This document shows positions 51,445 to 60,333 of a DNA stretch of 64,000 nucleotides, in pieces. The DNA is from Dehalogenimonas etheniformans (GTDB lineage: Bacteria; Chloroflexota; Dehalococcoidia; Dehalococcoidales; Dehalococcoidaceae), in the NCBI RefSeq assembly GCF_014672715.2, contig NZ_CP058566.2:992001-1056000 (forward strand), read 5' to 3'. The notes under the pieces were generated by a model. The model was not told the origin of the DNA. It saw only the letters and a list, made by a program, of their open reading frames with translations, and did not search any database. The translations under genes and the position numbers were made by a program. Numbering within the stretch: the stretch's first letter is position 1; each line of letters starts with the position of its first letter.

Positions 51445-52665
51445 CTATTTGATCCCCCCGTAAGCCCGTTCGCCATGTTGGGATAGATCGAGGCCCACTA
51501 CTTCTTCGACTTCGGTTACCCGTAAGCCTATGGTCTTGTCTATGAACTTGCCGATAATGAGTGTGCCGATGAAGGCGAAACTGCCCGTCGCAAGCACGCC
51601 CAGAGCCTGTTTGCCAAGTTGGATCGCGTTCCCATTGAATAACCCGTCAAAACCGGCGGCGTTCACCGCTGCCGTCGCAAAAAGCCCGGTAGCCAGCGCC
51701 CCCACAATACCGCCCACGCCGTGGCAGGCAAACACATCCAGGGAATCGTCGAAGTTACGCTTGCTGCGCCAATTCATAGCAAAGTATGAAGCGCATGCTG
51801 CGATGGCGCCGATAGCAATGGCAGACAGAGGTGTGACGTAACCGGCCGCCGGAGTTATGGCCACAAGTCCCACCACCGCGCCCGTCGCGGCACCGAGCAA
51901 CGTAGGACGGCGTTGCCGCCAGGAGAGCAGGATCCAGGTCAGGGCGGCCATCGCCGCAGCGGTGTTGGTGGTTACGAGGGCATCGGCGGCCAGTCCGTTC
52001 GAGCCTAATGCGCTGCCCGCGTTAAAGCCGAACCAGCCGAACCATAGCAGCGAGGCGCCGATCAACACCATCGGAATGTTATTTGGCTCCATGGTTTCCT
52101 TTTTGAAACCCTTGCGGGCGCCCAGCAGGAACACCAGAGCCAGGGCGGATACGCCTGCATTGATGTGGACTACCGTTCCTCCGGCAAAATCTAAAACGCC
52201 CAGTTTAGCCAGCCAACCGCCGCCCCAGACCCAATGCGAAATTGGGCCGTAGATCAGTGCCAGCCAAACCGCTGCAAAAGCCATGAGCGCCGAAAACTTG
52301 ATGCGTTCCACCACGGCCCCGGTGATCAGGGCGACGGTGATGATGGCGAACATGCCCTGAAACATCATGAAGATAAGATGGGGAACGGTCGTCGCATAGA
52401 CGTCCGAGGGAGCCTCGCCGACGTTGTTCATGCCGAAGAAATGAAGGTTTCCGATAAAACCGCCGATATCGGGACCAAAACCCAGTGTGTAGCCGAAGAC
52501 TATCCACAACACACCGACCAGAGCCAGGACTGAAAAGCTCAACATAAGGGTCGAGATGAGATTTTTGCGCCGGACCATACCGCCGTAGAATAAGGCTAAT
52601 CCCGGCGTCATTAGCATCACCAGCGCCGTTGAGACGAGGAGCCAGGCCGTATCACCCGTGTCCAA
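51445..52665 (-). CDS. amtB: Ammonium transporter, copy 2
   Basis: This 406-residue channel parallels copy 1 with the same motifs: DTAWLLVSTALVMLMTPGLALFYGG, IYGPISHWVWGGGWLAKLGVLDFAGGTVVHINAG and EEVVGLDLSQHGERAYGGIK. The start is a TTG at 52665 with a GGGGG site 9 nt upstream. The upstream region holds a three-of-four-match GlnR-box-like repeat and an extended -10. It is the first gene of the amtB2-glnK2-amtB1-glnK1 series, although amtB1 appears to have its own promoter. Confidence 0.96.
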   Translation of the reverse strand: MDTGDTAWLLVSTALVMLMTPGLALFYGGMVRRKNLISTLMLSFSVLALVGVLWIVFGYTLGFGPDIGGFIGNLHFFGMNNVGEAPSDVYATTVPHLIFMMFQGMFAIITVALITGAVVERIKFSALMAFAAVWLALIYGPISHWVWGGGWLAKLGVLDFAGGTVVHINAGVSALALVFLLGARKGFKKETMEPNNIPMVLIGASLLWFGWFGFNAGSALGSNGLAADALVTTNTAAAMAALTWILLSWRQRRPTLLGAATGAVVGLVAITPAAGYVTPLSAIAIGAIAACASYFAMNWRSKRNFDDSLDVFACHGVGGIVGALATGLFATAAVNAAGFDGLFNGNAIQLGKQALGVLATGSFAFIGTLIIGKFIDKTIGLRVTEVEEVVGLDLSQHGERAYGGIK

Positions 52666-52701
52666 GGTAGAATACCCCCTTCGCTTTACTGATACCAGTC
52701 T

Positions 52702-52739
52702 AACAACCGCAGGTTACCCCTTGATTTCGACGGTATTAC
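52702..52739 (-). promoter_or_regulatory. GlnR-box-like repeat array upstream of amtB2
   Basis: On the minus strand the 5-mers GTAAT (52739-52735), GAAAT (52728-52724), GTAAC (52717-52713) and TTGTT (52706-52702) are spaced by exactly 6 nt. This is the a1-b1-a2-b2 layout of the GlnR box, with three good matches of four. It ends about 37 bp before the start and just upstream of an extended -10 (TGG-TATCAG). Confidence 0.55.
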
Positions 52740-52914
52740 GAAGGGGTTAAGATTGTATTTCCAACTTGTTTCGGGTGAGGGCGTACGATAGCGAAGTGGA
52801 GATATTTCGCCCGTTTTTCATTTGAGTTGTACCTGGGCTCAGTAAAAACGATGTGTCGGGGATGGAATTTGTATTCTGAAATTTGGAATTTGGTTAATGC
52901 GGGGCGATGAGGAT

Positions 52915-53577
52915 TTAGATGTTTCTCTTGAATCGGTAGCCTATGTTCCTGACCGTTTCCACGTATATCTGTCCGGATTCTTCGATCTTCGATCGAAGCC
53001 TCCTGACATGCACGTCTACCGTCCTGTCGCCGCCGAAATACTCATAGCCCCAGACCTTGTTAAGCAAAACCTCGCGGGAAAAAACTCGGCCGCGGTTGGA
53101 AGCCAGGAACTTCAGCAATTCATACTCGCGGAAGGTAAGTTCCACCGCCGCGCCAGCCAGGGAAACCTCGCAGCGGGCAGTATCGATAATAAGGTCGCCA
53201 GCGGTGATGATGTCTGAGGGAGGGGTTGCCTTCGCCCGTGCCGCCAAGCGGCGGATGCGGGTTAAAAGCTCGTCGACGTCAAACGGTTTGAGGACAAAAT
53301 CAGTGATGTCATCCCGGCTGGCCAATTCGTGCATCCTGTGGCGGAAGGCAACTGCAATGACCGTTGGACCCTTGCCGTCATTTGAATAGTCCAGCGTTGG
53401 TATGTCGCCTTCAAGTCCCACATCTAAAACAACCAGCCTTGGGTTCTGCTGTGCGAGGATTTTTTCAGGTTCTTCCCCGGGAGGTATCAACGTACAAGCA
53501 TAACCTTCCCGCGAAAGGCGGGTCTTGAGTTCCCGGGTCTTGTCGTTTTCCTCGGCCAGTATCAGTATGCTAAACAA
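52915..53577 (-). CDS. Orphan OmpR-family regulator with atypical receiver, GlnR-like
   Basis: This 220-residue protein has a receiver and a winged-helix DNA-binding domain (VELTFREYELLKFLASNRGRVFSREVLLNKVWGYEYFGGDRTVDVHVRRLRSKIE). In the receiver the acidic pair of ordinary regulators is ILAEEN (residues 6-11), the phosphoacceptor-like Asp remains in VVLDVG and the Lys in VLKPF, but the Thr/Ser switch region reads VIAVAFRHR. This partly degenerate pocket and the absence of a kinase gene recall GlnR of Actinobacteria. It sits between the glutamate synthase and amtB genes, so control of nitrogen genes is the best guess. The start is a TTG at 53577. A PhoB-like regulator is the alternative. Confidence 0.8.
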   Translation of the reverse strand: MFSILILAEENDKTRELKTRLSREGYACTLIPPGEEPEKILAQQNPRLVVLDVGLEGDIPTLDYSNDGKGPTVIAVAFRHRMHELASRDDITDFVLKPFDVDELLTRIRRLAARAKATPPSDIITAGDLIIDTARCEVSLAGAAVELTFREYELLKFLASNRGRVFSREVLLNKVWGYEYFGGDRTVDVHVRRLRSKIEESGQIYVETVRNIGYRFKRNI

Positions 53578-53597
53578 TTTACTCTACGGGACCGGGC

Positions 53598-53615
53598 GAA
53601 TCTGGAACCAGATTC
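53598..53615. promoter_or_regulatory. Perfect palindrome upstream of the GlnR-like regulator
   Basis: GAATCTGG and CCAGATTC flank two bases, a perfect 18-bp dyad lying 21-38 bp before the regulator's TTG start and just after gltB3 ends. It may be an operator or a processing/terminator hairpin; there is no T run on the minus strand. Confidence 0.45.
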
Positions 53616-53624
53616 ATTTTAGCA

Positions 53625-54398
53625 TTAATAAGAATACAGTCTACCGTAAGGCCGCAAGAACTTGGGATAAAGCTTTTTGAATGGCTTCTTTAGAATTTCG
53701 ATGGCATCACAATTGAAATGGGCGCAATACTCATTCACAAGCCCGGTTAATACGGCTTGGTCATTTTCGTTGAGTTCGGCTACACCAACCTCTTTGCCGA
53801 GTTGATGAGGCTCAAAAGCTCCCGAGATGTAAATTACTCCGCCGTGGATGCCGGTACCAATAAAATTGGCTTTGTGCTTCTCGCCATCCTTAAGGCCGAG
53901 TCCCAGGACTACCAAAACCCCTCCCGCCATGTACTCGCCCATGAAGTCCTGGCCGGTGTCGCCCACCACCATCATTGGTTTCTTTTCCTGGTATTCCTTC
54001 ATGTGGATGCCAGCGCGGTAACCCACATAATCCCTGACAAATATTTTGCCGCCTCGCGCAGCCATGCCGCAAATATCCCCGGCGTGGCCGTGGACGATTA
54101 TCTCTCCCGCATTCAGGGTGTTGGCCATACAATCCTGGGCATTGCCGAAGACCTCGATCCTGGATCCGTTCATGAAGGCGCCTAGGTCGTTGCCGGGTGT
54201 GCCGTAAATTTTTATGTCGACGGGGCGTGAAAGGTCGGTAGCTATGTAGCGCTGGCCGCAGACGTTCGTAAGTTCGATTCGTTCTACGCCTTCATCCACT
54301 AGTTGGCGTAGTTTGGCGTTGAGGTCCCGGTAGTAAATTCCGGTGGTATCGATCTTGACCATTTTGGGAGTCGCCACGCTTTCGGTCATGTTATTCAC
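53625..54398 (-). CDS. Glutamate synthase, GXGXG (C-terminal) subunit
   Basis: This 257-residue protein corresponds to the third domain of the large GltB subunit: a right-handed beta-helix of GXGXG repeats (AGEIIVHGHAGDICGMAARGGKIFV and similar). It shapes the ammonia tunnel between glutaminase and FMN sites. In Archaea and in this organism it is a separate gene. It overlaps the FMN subunit gene by 8 bp and so is translated with it. The following gene is the GlnR-like regulator. Confidence 0.92.
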   Translation of the reverse strand: MNNMTESVATPKMVKIDTTGIYYRDLNAKLRQLVDEGVERIELTNVCGQRYIATDLSRPVDIKIYGTPGNDLGAFMNGSRIEVFGNAQDCMANTLNAGEIIVHGHAGDICGMAARGGKIFVRDYVGYRAGIHMKEYQEKKPMMVVGDTGQDFMGEYMAGGVLVVLGLGLKDGEKHKANFIGTGIHGGVIYISGAFEPHQLGKEVGVAELNENDQAVLTGLVNEYCAHFNCDAIEILKKPFKKLYPKFLRPYGRLYSY

Positions 54399-55896
54399 CT
54401 GCCATCCTTACACCCAGAATCTCAAGTTCCTTCTCGTTCAGGTCAACGCCACGGAGGTGCAGCCGGTTGCCTCTGAGACTTTCAATGGCATTGACGCCCA
54501 TGCCACCCAGCATATCGTCGATCTCTAGCTTCCATCCGCGCAGCAAATTGACCAGTCTCCTGGCCCCGATCTCAGGGTTGATGCGTTTTGTGAGCTTCAG
54601 GTCTGATGTGCAGATGCCCCAGGCGCACTTGCCGGTGTAGCACTGTTGGCAAACCCGGCAGCCCAAGGCGACTAGGGCGGCGGTGCCGATGTTCACCGCG
54701 TCGGCCCCCAAAGCGATAGCCTTGGCGACGTCGCCGGAATTGCGGATACCGCCGGAAATGACCAGAGAAGCCTGGTTTCGAATGCCTTCTGCCCTCAGCC
54801 GGGAATCAACCGATGCCAGCGCTAATTCGATAGGGATGCCGACGTTATCGCGAATAGCTTTGGGGGCAGCACCGGTGGCTCCTCGGATGCCGTCGAGGAC
54901 GATGATATCAGCGCCCGCGCGAACCATGCCGGAAGCGATAGCTGCTGAATTATGCACCGCAGCGATTTTGACGGATATTGGTTTAGTGTAATTCGTCGCT
55001 TCTTTCAAAGCATAGATGAGCTGCGACAGATCTTCGATGGAGTAGATATCGTGATGGGGGCACGGCGAAAGGGCATCGGTACCCTGAGGGATCATGCGTG
55101 TCAGCGAAACCTCTGCCGACACCTTTTCACCCGGCAGGTGGCCGCCGATACCCGGTTTGGCACCCTGACCGATCTTGATCTCGACGATCCGCGCGGCTTT
55201 CAAATAATCGGAATAAACGCCGAACCGGCCGCTGGCAACCTGGACGATAGTGTTGTTGCCATATTTGACCAGCGACTGGTGCAAGCCGCCTTCACCGGTA
55301 TTCCACATTGTACCCGCCTCGACAGCTGCCCGTGCCAAGGAATGTTGAACGTTTAACGAGACGGCGCCGTAACTCATTGCCGAGAACATCACCGGGAAAT
55401 CGAGTTTAACCTGCGGCGCTAGTTTTGTTTTCAAAGAACCGGTTGCCAGGTCGATCTCGATTTTGTCAGGTTTGCTTCCCAGGTAGGTGGTCATTTCCAT
55501 CGGTTCGCGTAGGGAGTCGATGGACGGATTAGTCACCTGTGAGGCGTTTAGCACCAGGTGGTCCCAATAAATGCGTTGTGGCTTGTCCTTACCCATGCCG
55601 GTCAGGATCATGCCGCCCTGTTCCGCCTGCTTCTGGATGTCTTCGATATATTCTGGGATCCAGCTGTAGTTGTCGCGGTATTCCAGTGGGCTGCGCCTCA
55701 CGTTTAGGGCGCCTGTGGGACAAAACAATACACATCGGTGACAGCCGATGCATTTGCCGGCGCGGGTTTTTACGTCGTCTTCCTCAGCATCGTAATAGTG
55801 GCTTTCGAAAGTGCATTGGTTCACGCAAACTTGGCATTTGATGCACTTGTCGGCGTCACGTTCGACGATAAATTTGGCGGGTACTAACGTTCTCAT
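54391..55896 (-). CDS. Glutamate synthase, FMN-binding synthase subunit with ferredoxin domain
   Basis: This 501-residue protein carries two N-terminal [4Fe-4S] motifs (CIKCQVCVNQC and CIGCHRCVLFC), then the FMN-binding (beta/alpha)8 domain (KLDFPVMFSAMSYGAVSLNV, KIGQGAKPGIGGHLPG, VSVKIAAVH, DIIVLDGIRGATGAAP). A later Cys cluster CRVCQQCYTGKCAWGICTSD replaces the [3Fe-4S] site. It makes glutamate from 2-oxoglutarate and ammonia with reduced ferredoxin. It is the archaeal-type stand-alone form of the GltB domain 2. It overlaps the GXGXG subunit gene and lies 8 nt after hisF. Confidence 0.95.
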   Translation of the reverse strand: MRTLVPAKFIVERDADKCIKCQVCVNQCTFESHYYDAEEDDVKTRAGKCIGCHRCVLFCPTGALNVRRSPLEYRDNYSWIPEYIEDIQKQAEQGGMILTGMGKDKPQRIYWDHLVLNASQVTNPSIDSLREPMEMTTYLGSKPDKIEIDLATGSLKTKLAPQVKLDFPVMFSAMSYGAVSLNVQHSLARAAVEAGTMWNTGEGGLHQSLVKYGNNTIVQVASGRFGVYSDYLKAARIVEIKIGQGAKPGIGGHLPGEKVSAEVSLTRMIPQGTDALSPCPHHDIYSIEDLSQLIYALKEATNYTKPISVKIAAVHNSAAIASGMVRAGADIIVLDGIRGATGAAPKAIRDNVGIPIELALASVDSRLRAEGIRNQASLVISGGIRNSGDVAKAIALGADAVNIGTAALVALGCRVCQQCYTGKCAWGICTSDLKLTKRINPEIGARRLVNLLRGWKLEIDDMLGGMGVNAIESLRGNRLHLRGVDLNEKELEILGVRMAGE

Positions 55897-55904
55897 ATGG
55901 CTCC

Positions 55905-56663
55905 TTAGCGCCTGATGGCAACACCCTTACGGGCTAAAAATTCTTTAACTTGCGAAATCGAGTATGTGCCGTAGTGGAAAATGCTGGCGGCCAACACGGC
56001 ATCGACTTTACCGACTGTCAGAGCGTCGTACAAGTGGTCGAGTGTTCCGGCGCCACCCGAGGCAATGAGCGGGATCGACACCGATTCAGATATCGCCCGA
56101 TTTAGGTCGTTGTCATATCCTTGTTTTTGCCCGTCGCTGTCGATGCTGGTTACCAGGAGTTCGCCAGCTCCCATCTCCGCTGCTTTTTTAGCCCATTCAA
56201 CAGCATCAAGTCCGGAAGCCTGAGTAGCCGAGTGGGTACGGACTACCCACTTTCCAACTCCATTTCTCTTTGCGTCGATGGCTACTACGATGCACTGGCT
56301 GCCGAACTTAATCGCCCCTTCGGTGATAAGCTCCGGCCGAGCAACAGCGGCAGTATTGATCGCCACCTTGTCGGCGCCCGATAACAGCATCTCCCGCATG
56401 TCGGCGATGGTGCGTATGCCGCCGCCAACGGTTAAGGGCATAAACACATACTTTGATAACTCAGCTATGATGGAAGCCATTGTCTTTCGGCTTTCGACGG
56501 TGGCGGTAATGTCCAGGAAAGCCAACTCGTCGGCCCCTTGCTCATAATAGAATTTTGCCAACGCCACAGGATCCCCGGCATCGCGGAGGTTAAGGAAACT
56601 TTGTCCCTTCACCACCCGACCCCCAGTAACATCCAGGCACGGGATGATCCGCCGGGTAAGCAA
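55905..56663 (-). CDS. hisF: Imidazole glycerol phosphate synthase, cyclase subunit
   Basis: This 252-residue (beta/alpha)8 enzyme converts PRFAR and ammonia to IGP and AICAR in histidine synthesis. Diagnostic segments are [19 protein letters not shown] with the catalytic Asp in [41 protein letters not shown] and [15 protein letters not shown]. Length is exact. It works as a heterodimer with HisH, here 2.5 kb upstream in the same operon, and lies between glutamate synthase subunits. Spacing of 1 nt from the GATase gene and 8 nt to the FMN subunit shows tight co-transcription. Confidence 0.96.
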   Translation of the reverse strand: MLTRRIIPCLDVTGGRVVKGQSFLNLRDAGDPVALAKFYYEQGADELAFLDITATVESRKTMASIIAELSKYVFMPLTVGGGIRTIADMREMLLSGADKVAINTAAVARPELITEGAIKFGSQCIVVAIDAKRNGVGKWVVRTHSATQASGLDAVEWAKKAAEMGAGELLVTSIDSDGQKQGYDNDLNRAISESVSIPLIASGGAGTLDHLYDALTVGKVDAVLAASIFHYGTYSISQVKEFLARKGVAIRR

Positions 56664-56664
56664 G

Positions 56665-57807
56665 TTAGACTACTCCTCCGGTGACGGCAACTTTTTCTGC
56701 CCCAAGCGGATGCTTCAGAGATCCGATCACCGGTTCGCCGCCCATCGGTATCCAGGCTTTTTCCAGGTCGGGGCAGACCAGCCGAATGGCAGCCTCTTCG
56801 GATGAAAGGTATAGCATGCTGCCTTTCTCGCCCACGGTCAGCGGCCTGAGCCGGATTCGATCGGTCAGACCGATCATTTCTCCCTGGTGTGCGAGGATTA
56901 CGGTGAAAGGTCCATTCATAAGGAGGCTGGCATATACTTGTCGCAATGCCGTCATGAGTTCGCGCTCTATAGTCGGACGGCGCTCAATTTCTTCCCATAG
57001 CGGAGGTGCAAAAATCTCGGCAACCACTTCGATGGGCAGGTTGTGCTTTCGGACGAGGAGATCAACGGCATAAGCCAGCACTTCGGTGTCGGTCTGAAGA
57101 GTGCAGTGGTATCCGTACTGCTCCAGATACCGCTTGTTGATGCCGTATGATGAGATTTCGCCGTTGTGAACTACCGTCCAGTCAAGGATGTTGAATGGGT
57201 GTGCTCCTCCCCACCATCCCTTGGTATTGGTCGGGAAGCGGCCATGGGCCGTCCAGAGATAGCCATTGTAGCTTTCTAGACAAAAGTATTCAGAGATTTC
57301 TTCGGGATAGCCGACGCCTTTGAAGGCGGCCATATTCTTGCCTGATGAGAAAACATAAGCGTCGTCAATTCCAGTGTTGATGTCCATGACCTTGGCGACC
57401 ACGTAGTCGTCAGGGGAAATTTTCCCTTCGCGCTGGCATTTATCAGCATCCAAGAAATACCGCCACACCATTGGCGGGTTCTTGATCGCCGCCACCGGCT
57501 GGGTGGGCACTTCTTCCGAGTGGTGCACGTTGAAATGCTGATTCAGGAAAGCCTCGGTGCAAGTTTTTCCTTCTTTGCTATCGTACATGATGTGGAAGGC
57601 GTAGTAATCCGGGTATTGGGGGTATAGGCCATAGACGGCAAAACCGCCGCCCAAGCCATTGCCCCGGTCGTGCATATTGGCGATAGCCCGTGTGACATCG
57701 CGGCCGGAAAAACACTTGCCGGAAGTATCCATCATGCCGAACAGGCAGCAGGCATCTATTACCTTGCCATCACCGTATACGTTGCTGATTCTGGTTAAAT
57801 CTTTCAT
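56665..57807 (-). CDS. Glutamate synthase, class II glutamine amidotransferase subunit
   Basis: This 380-residue protein is the glutaminase of the split glutamate synthase. The Cys that should become the N-terminal nucleophile is Cys20 in [13 protein letters not shown], so a ~19-residue propeptide precedes it and must be cleaved. The rest matches class II GATase: [33 protein letters not shown] and [11 protein letters not shown]. It releases ammonia from glutamine for the FMN subunit. It sits between the flavoprotein gene and hisF. Because both are short, HisH could in principle be mistaken for it, but HisH is a class I GATase elsewhere in the operon. Confidence 0.92.
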   Translation of the reverse strand: MKDLTRISNVYGDGKVIDACCLFGMMDTSGKCFSGRDVTRAIANMHDRGNGLGGGFAVYGLYPQYPDYYAFHIMYDSKEGKTCTEAFLNQHFNVHHSEEVPTQPVAAIKNPPMVWRYFLDADKCQREGKISPDDYVVAKVMDINTGIDDAYVFSSGKNMAAFKGVGYPEEISEYFCLESYNGYLWTAHGRFPTNTKGWWGGAHPFNILDWTVVHNGEISSYGINKRYLEQYGYHCTLQTDTEVLAYAVDLLVRKHNLPIEVVAEIFAPPLWEEIERRPTIERELMTALRQVYASLLMNGPFTVILAHQGEMIGLTDRIRLRPLTVGEKGSMLYLSSEEAAIRLVCPDLEKAWIPMGGEPVIGSLKHPLGAEKVAVTGGVV

Positions 57808-57864
57808 TTCAATGTACCTTTGGTCGTCAGTTTGTATCTCTTGCCTAAATTACCGTTAGAGGAA

Positions 57865-59157
57865 TTATGCTTCACCGATCTTGACCCGGCCTGCGGTCGC
57901 TCCTGTCAGGCGCTCTTCAATAACTTCCTTCGGCAGTTGAGCTAATCCGAAATCATCTGATAGTAATTTTTTCTTAAACGCAGTAACTGGAATCCGGTCA
58001 CGCATCAAGCCAAAATACACTCCGGCCTTATCGATATCGCCCAAAAAGATCATGCCCACGAGTTTGTCTTCGGAATTGATCACCAACTTTCGGTAGCTGC
58101 CTGGTCCTTCGCTTTTCAGGACTTCATAACCCTCTGGGGAAGGCGGAGAGGCCATGCCGGCAGTTGCCATCTCCAGTCCAAAGTAGTTGAGCGAGTTCAT
58201 CGCCGTGCCGCCGCGATATCGGGTGGGCGAACCGGCCAAATTGTAACCTGCCACCCTGCCGCCAATGTAGGCGTTTGGCCAAACGGGGGACAACCGCCCG
58301 GAACCATAAACATAATCGTAAGCTTCGGAAGCATCTCCGCAGGCATAGATGTCCGGCACACTGGTCATCATGTGGTTGTCGACAACGATGCCGCGGTTGA
58401 CGGTAATGCCAGCTGATTGCGCGAGTTCGGTCCGCGGGAAAACACCAACGGCCACAACCACCATGTCACAAACCATTTCATGACCATCGTCGTAAACCAC
58501 TCCGGTGACCTTATCTTCGCCGAGGATCCTGGCTACGGTGCGGCCGGTCATCATGTTAACGCCGTACTTTTTGATCGCCATTTCGGCGATGCGGCCTGCC
58601 TGCTCATCTAGAATGGTGTTTAATGGGTATCCCTTCATTTCGACAACGGTGCACTTTATGCCCCGTTTAACCAAGGCTTCGGTCGCTGAAATGCCTATCA
58701 GTCCACCGCCGATAACCACCGCCCGGCGTGCGTTTGCCAGATATTCCTCTACTTTTTTGGCGTCGGATAGGTTGATAAAATTGAAAATGCCGGCTTTGCC
58801 CATACCTTCCATTTTAGGAATGATCGGCTTGCCGCCGGTGGCGATCAGCAGTTTCTGGTATTCAATTTCGGTGCCGTCGTCCAGGGTGACCGTCTTAGCC
58901 GCCGTGTCCATCTTATAAGCTTTGTGGCCCATTACGACATCAATATTATTGTTTTCGTAGAATTTCTCGGACCGAATGCGCATTGCGTCCGGGGTATATT
59001 CTCCGGCGACATACTTGGAAATAAGAGGCCTGGAATAAGCCTCGAAAGGCTCTTCTCCGATGATAGTAATGATCCCAATTTTATCAATTTCTCGGATGGC
59101 TTCCGCAGCACCGATGCCCCCAGCTGAATTACCGATAATCAGGTACTTCGTTTTCAT
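57865..59157 (-). CDS. FAD-dependent NAD(P)H oxidoreductase (pyridine nucleotide-disulfide family)
   Basis: This 430-residue flavoprotein resembles rubredoxin reductase or the small NADH-dependent subunit of glutamate synthase. FAD site YLIIGNSAGGIGAAEAIRE, NAD site AVVIGGGLIGISATEALV and the second FAD site DIYACGDASEAYDYVYG are intact. No redox-active Cys pair is seen. It probably supplies electrons from NAD(P)H to the ferredoxin or directly to glutamate synthase. It overlaps hisH by 29 bp and follows it in the operon. Confidence 0.88.
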   Translation of the reverse strand: MKTKYLIIGNSAGGIGAAEAIREIDKIGIITIIGEEPFEAYSRPLISKYVAGEYTPDAMRIRSEKFYENNNIDVVMGHKAYKMDTAAKTVTLDDGTEIEYQKLLIATGGKPIIPKMEGMGKAGIFNFINLSDAKKVEEYLANARRAVVIGGGLIGISATEALVKRGIKCTVVEMKGYPLNTILDEQAGRIAEMAIKKYGVNMMTGRTVARILGEDKVTGVVYDDGHEMVCDMVVVAVGVFPRTELAQSAGITVNRGIVVDNHMMTSVPDIYACGDASEAYDYVYGSGRLSPVWPNAYIGGRVAGYNLAGSPTRYRGGTAMNSLNYFGLEMATAGMASPPSPEGYEVLKSEGPGSYRKLVINSEDKLVGMIFLGDIDKAGVYFGLMRDRIPVTAFKKKLLSDDFGLAQLPKEVIEERLTGATAGRVKIGEA

Positions 59158-59770
59158 CAGTTCCCCTTATAGCTGATTTCAAAAAATTGTCGTACATCTT
59201 GAGCCCCACCGCACCGCTCTTCTCGGGATGGAACTGGGTGGCTACCAAGTTTCCCCGGGCGATGGCGCTGGCGAAGTTGATTCCATACTCGGTTGTTCCG
59301 ATAACTTCCGTCCGCAGGTCCGGTTCGACGTAGTAGCTGTGGACGAAGTAGAAAAACGAGTTATCCTCGATGCCGCTGAATAAAGCATGAGATTTTGCGT
59401 TTTTGACGTTGTTCCATCCGATATGAGGGACCTTGATACCGGCGGGGAGTTTACGCACCTTGCCGGGTAGTAGCCCGAGACACTGGCAGCCGCCGCCTTC
59501 CTCAGTCTCCTCAAAGAGCACCTGAAGCCCGACGCATACAGCAAATAACGGCGTATTCCTTGCGATAATTTCTCGCAGCGCCTTGTCCAGCCCCTGGGCT
59601 TGAAGCGAGCTAACGGTATCAGCAGCGGCGCCGACGCCTGGCAAAAATACTGCGTCAGCTTTGACGACTTCTTCGGGAGAACTGGTGATACGGCCATCGT
59701 AACCCAGCAGCGCGATCGCATTTGCTACCGAGCGCAGGTTCCCGGCTCCATAATCGATAATGGCGATCAT
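59129..59770 (-). CDS. hisH: Imidazole glycerol phosphate synthase, glutaminase subunit
   Basis: This 213-residue class I amidotransferase supplies ammonia to HisF. The start MIAIIDYGAGNLRSVANAI, the nucleophile Cys in LFAVCVGLQVLFEE, the HIGWN segment and the catalytic His in TQFHPEKSG are present. Length is normal. It is the second gene of the operon, 4 nt after the ferredoxin gene, with the flavoprotein between it and the other partners. With HisF in the same operon, the whole cluster uses glutamine as nitrogen donor twice. Confidence 0.96.
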   Translation of the reverse strand: MIAIIDYGAGNLRSVANAIALLGYDGRITSSPEEVVKADAVFLPGVGAAADTVSSLQAQGLDKALREIIARNTPLFAVCVGLQVLFEETEEGGGCQCLGLLPGKVRKLPAGIKVPHIGWNNVKNAKSHALFSGIEDNSFFYFVHSYYVEPDLRTEVIGTTEYGINFASAIARGNLVATQFHPEKSGAVGLKMYDNFLKSAIRGTDENEVPDYR

Positions 59771-59774
59771 ACAA

Positions 59775-60236
59775 CTACTTCTTTTGAGTTGTGATAGTCT
59801 CAGTCTCTATGAGGATGATAGCCTCGTTGGGGCAATTAGCCACGCAAGCCGGAGTTTCAAGCCCCGGACAAAAATCGCATTTCCTGACCGTTTTGGTTGT
59901 CTTGTCTTTGATCAGGGCGCTGTTCGGGCAGGAGACTACGCAGGTCCAGCAACCGATGCACTTATCCGGATCCGATGTCACCACGCCGGTGACCGGATCT
60001 TTACTCATAGCTCCGGTAAGACAGGAATAAACGCACCACGGTTCGTCGCAGTGGCGGCAAGGAACGGAAAAACTTGTCTCATTCTGCCGTTCGACTTTAA
60101 GCCGCGGAATGGGTTTGGCTGATTCTCTATGAAATGCCTTGAGGATGTCCTTGGAGCTGGAGTGTTGGGTGGCGCAATAAACGCGGCACAACCCGCAGCC
60201 GATGCAGACTTCCTTTTTGATCTGGATCTTCTTCAT
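59775..60236 (-). CDS. Four-cluster ferredoxin (HycB/DmsB-like)
   Basis: This 153-residue protein has four cysteine groups for [4Fe-4S] clusters: CIGCGLCRVYC, CRHCDEPWCVYSC, CIGCWTCVVSC and CDFCPGLETPACVANC. The pattern matches electron-transfer subunits such as HycB. It is the first gene of the hisH/glutamate synthase operon, behind two overlapping promoters. It probably carries electrons between the flavoprotein and the FMN subunit. An involvement in another redox complex cannot be excluded. Confidence 0.9.
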   Translation of the reverse strand: MKKIQIKKEVCIGCGLCRVYCATQHSSSKDILKAFHRESAKPIPRLKVERQNETSFSVPCRHCDEPWCVYSCLTGAMSKDPVTGVVTSDPDKCIGCWTCVVSCPNSALIKDKTTKTVRKCDFCPGLETPACVANCPNEAIILIETETITTQKK

Positions 60237-60290
60237 AACCCACCTGCAGTGCCGAAAATACGGCAGTCATTTACCAACGGGTAAGAAAAG

Positions 60291-60333
60291 ATGATACCAG
60301 AGTCATTATAGCCTGTCAAAGGTTTTGTTTCAA
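60291..60333 (-). promoter_or_regulatory. Two overlapping promoters of the ferredoxin-hisH-glutamate synthase operon
   Basis: On the minus strand P1 has TTGAAA (60333-60328), 17 bp, TATAAT (60310-60305). P2 has TTGACA (60319-60314), 17 bp, TATCAT (60296-60291). The P1 -35 box lies inside the inverted repeat at 60327-60353; P2 starts just after it. A protein bound to the repeat could switch between them. Confidence 0.65.
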
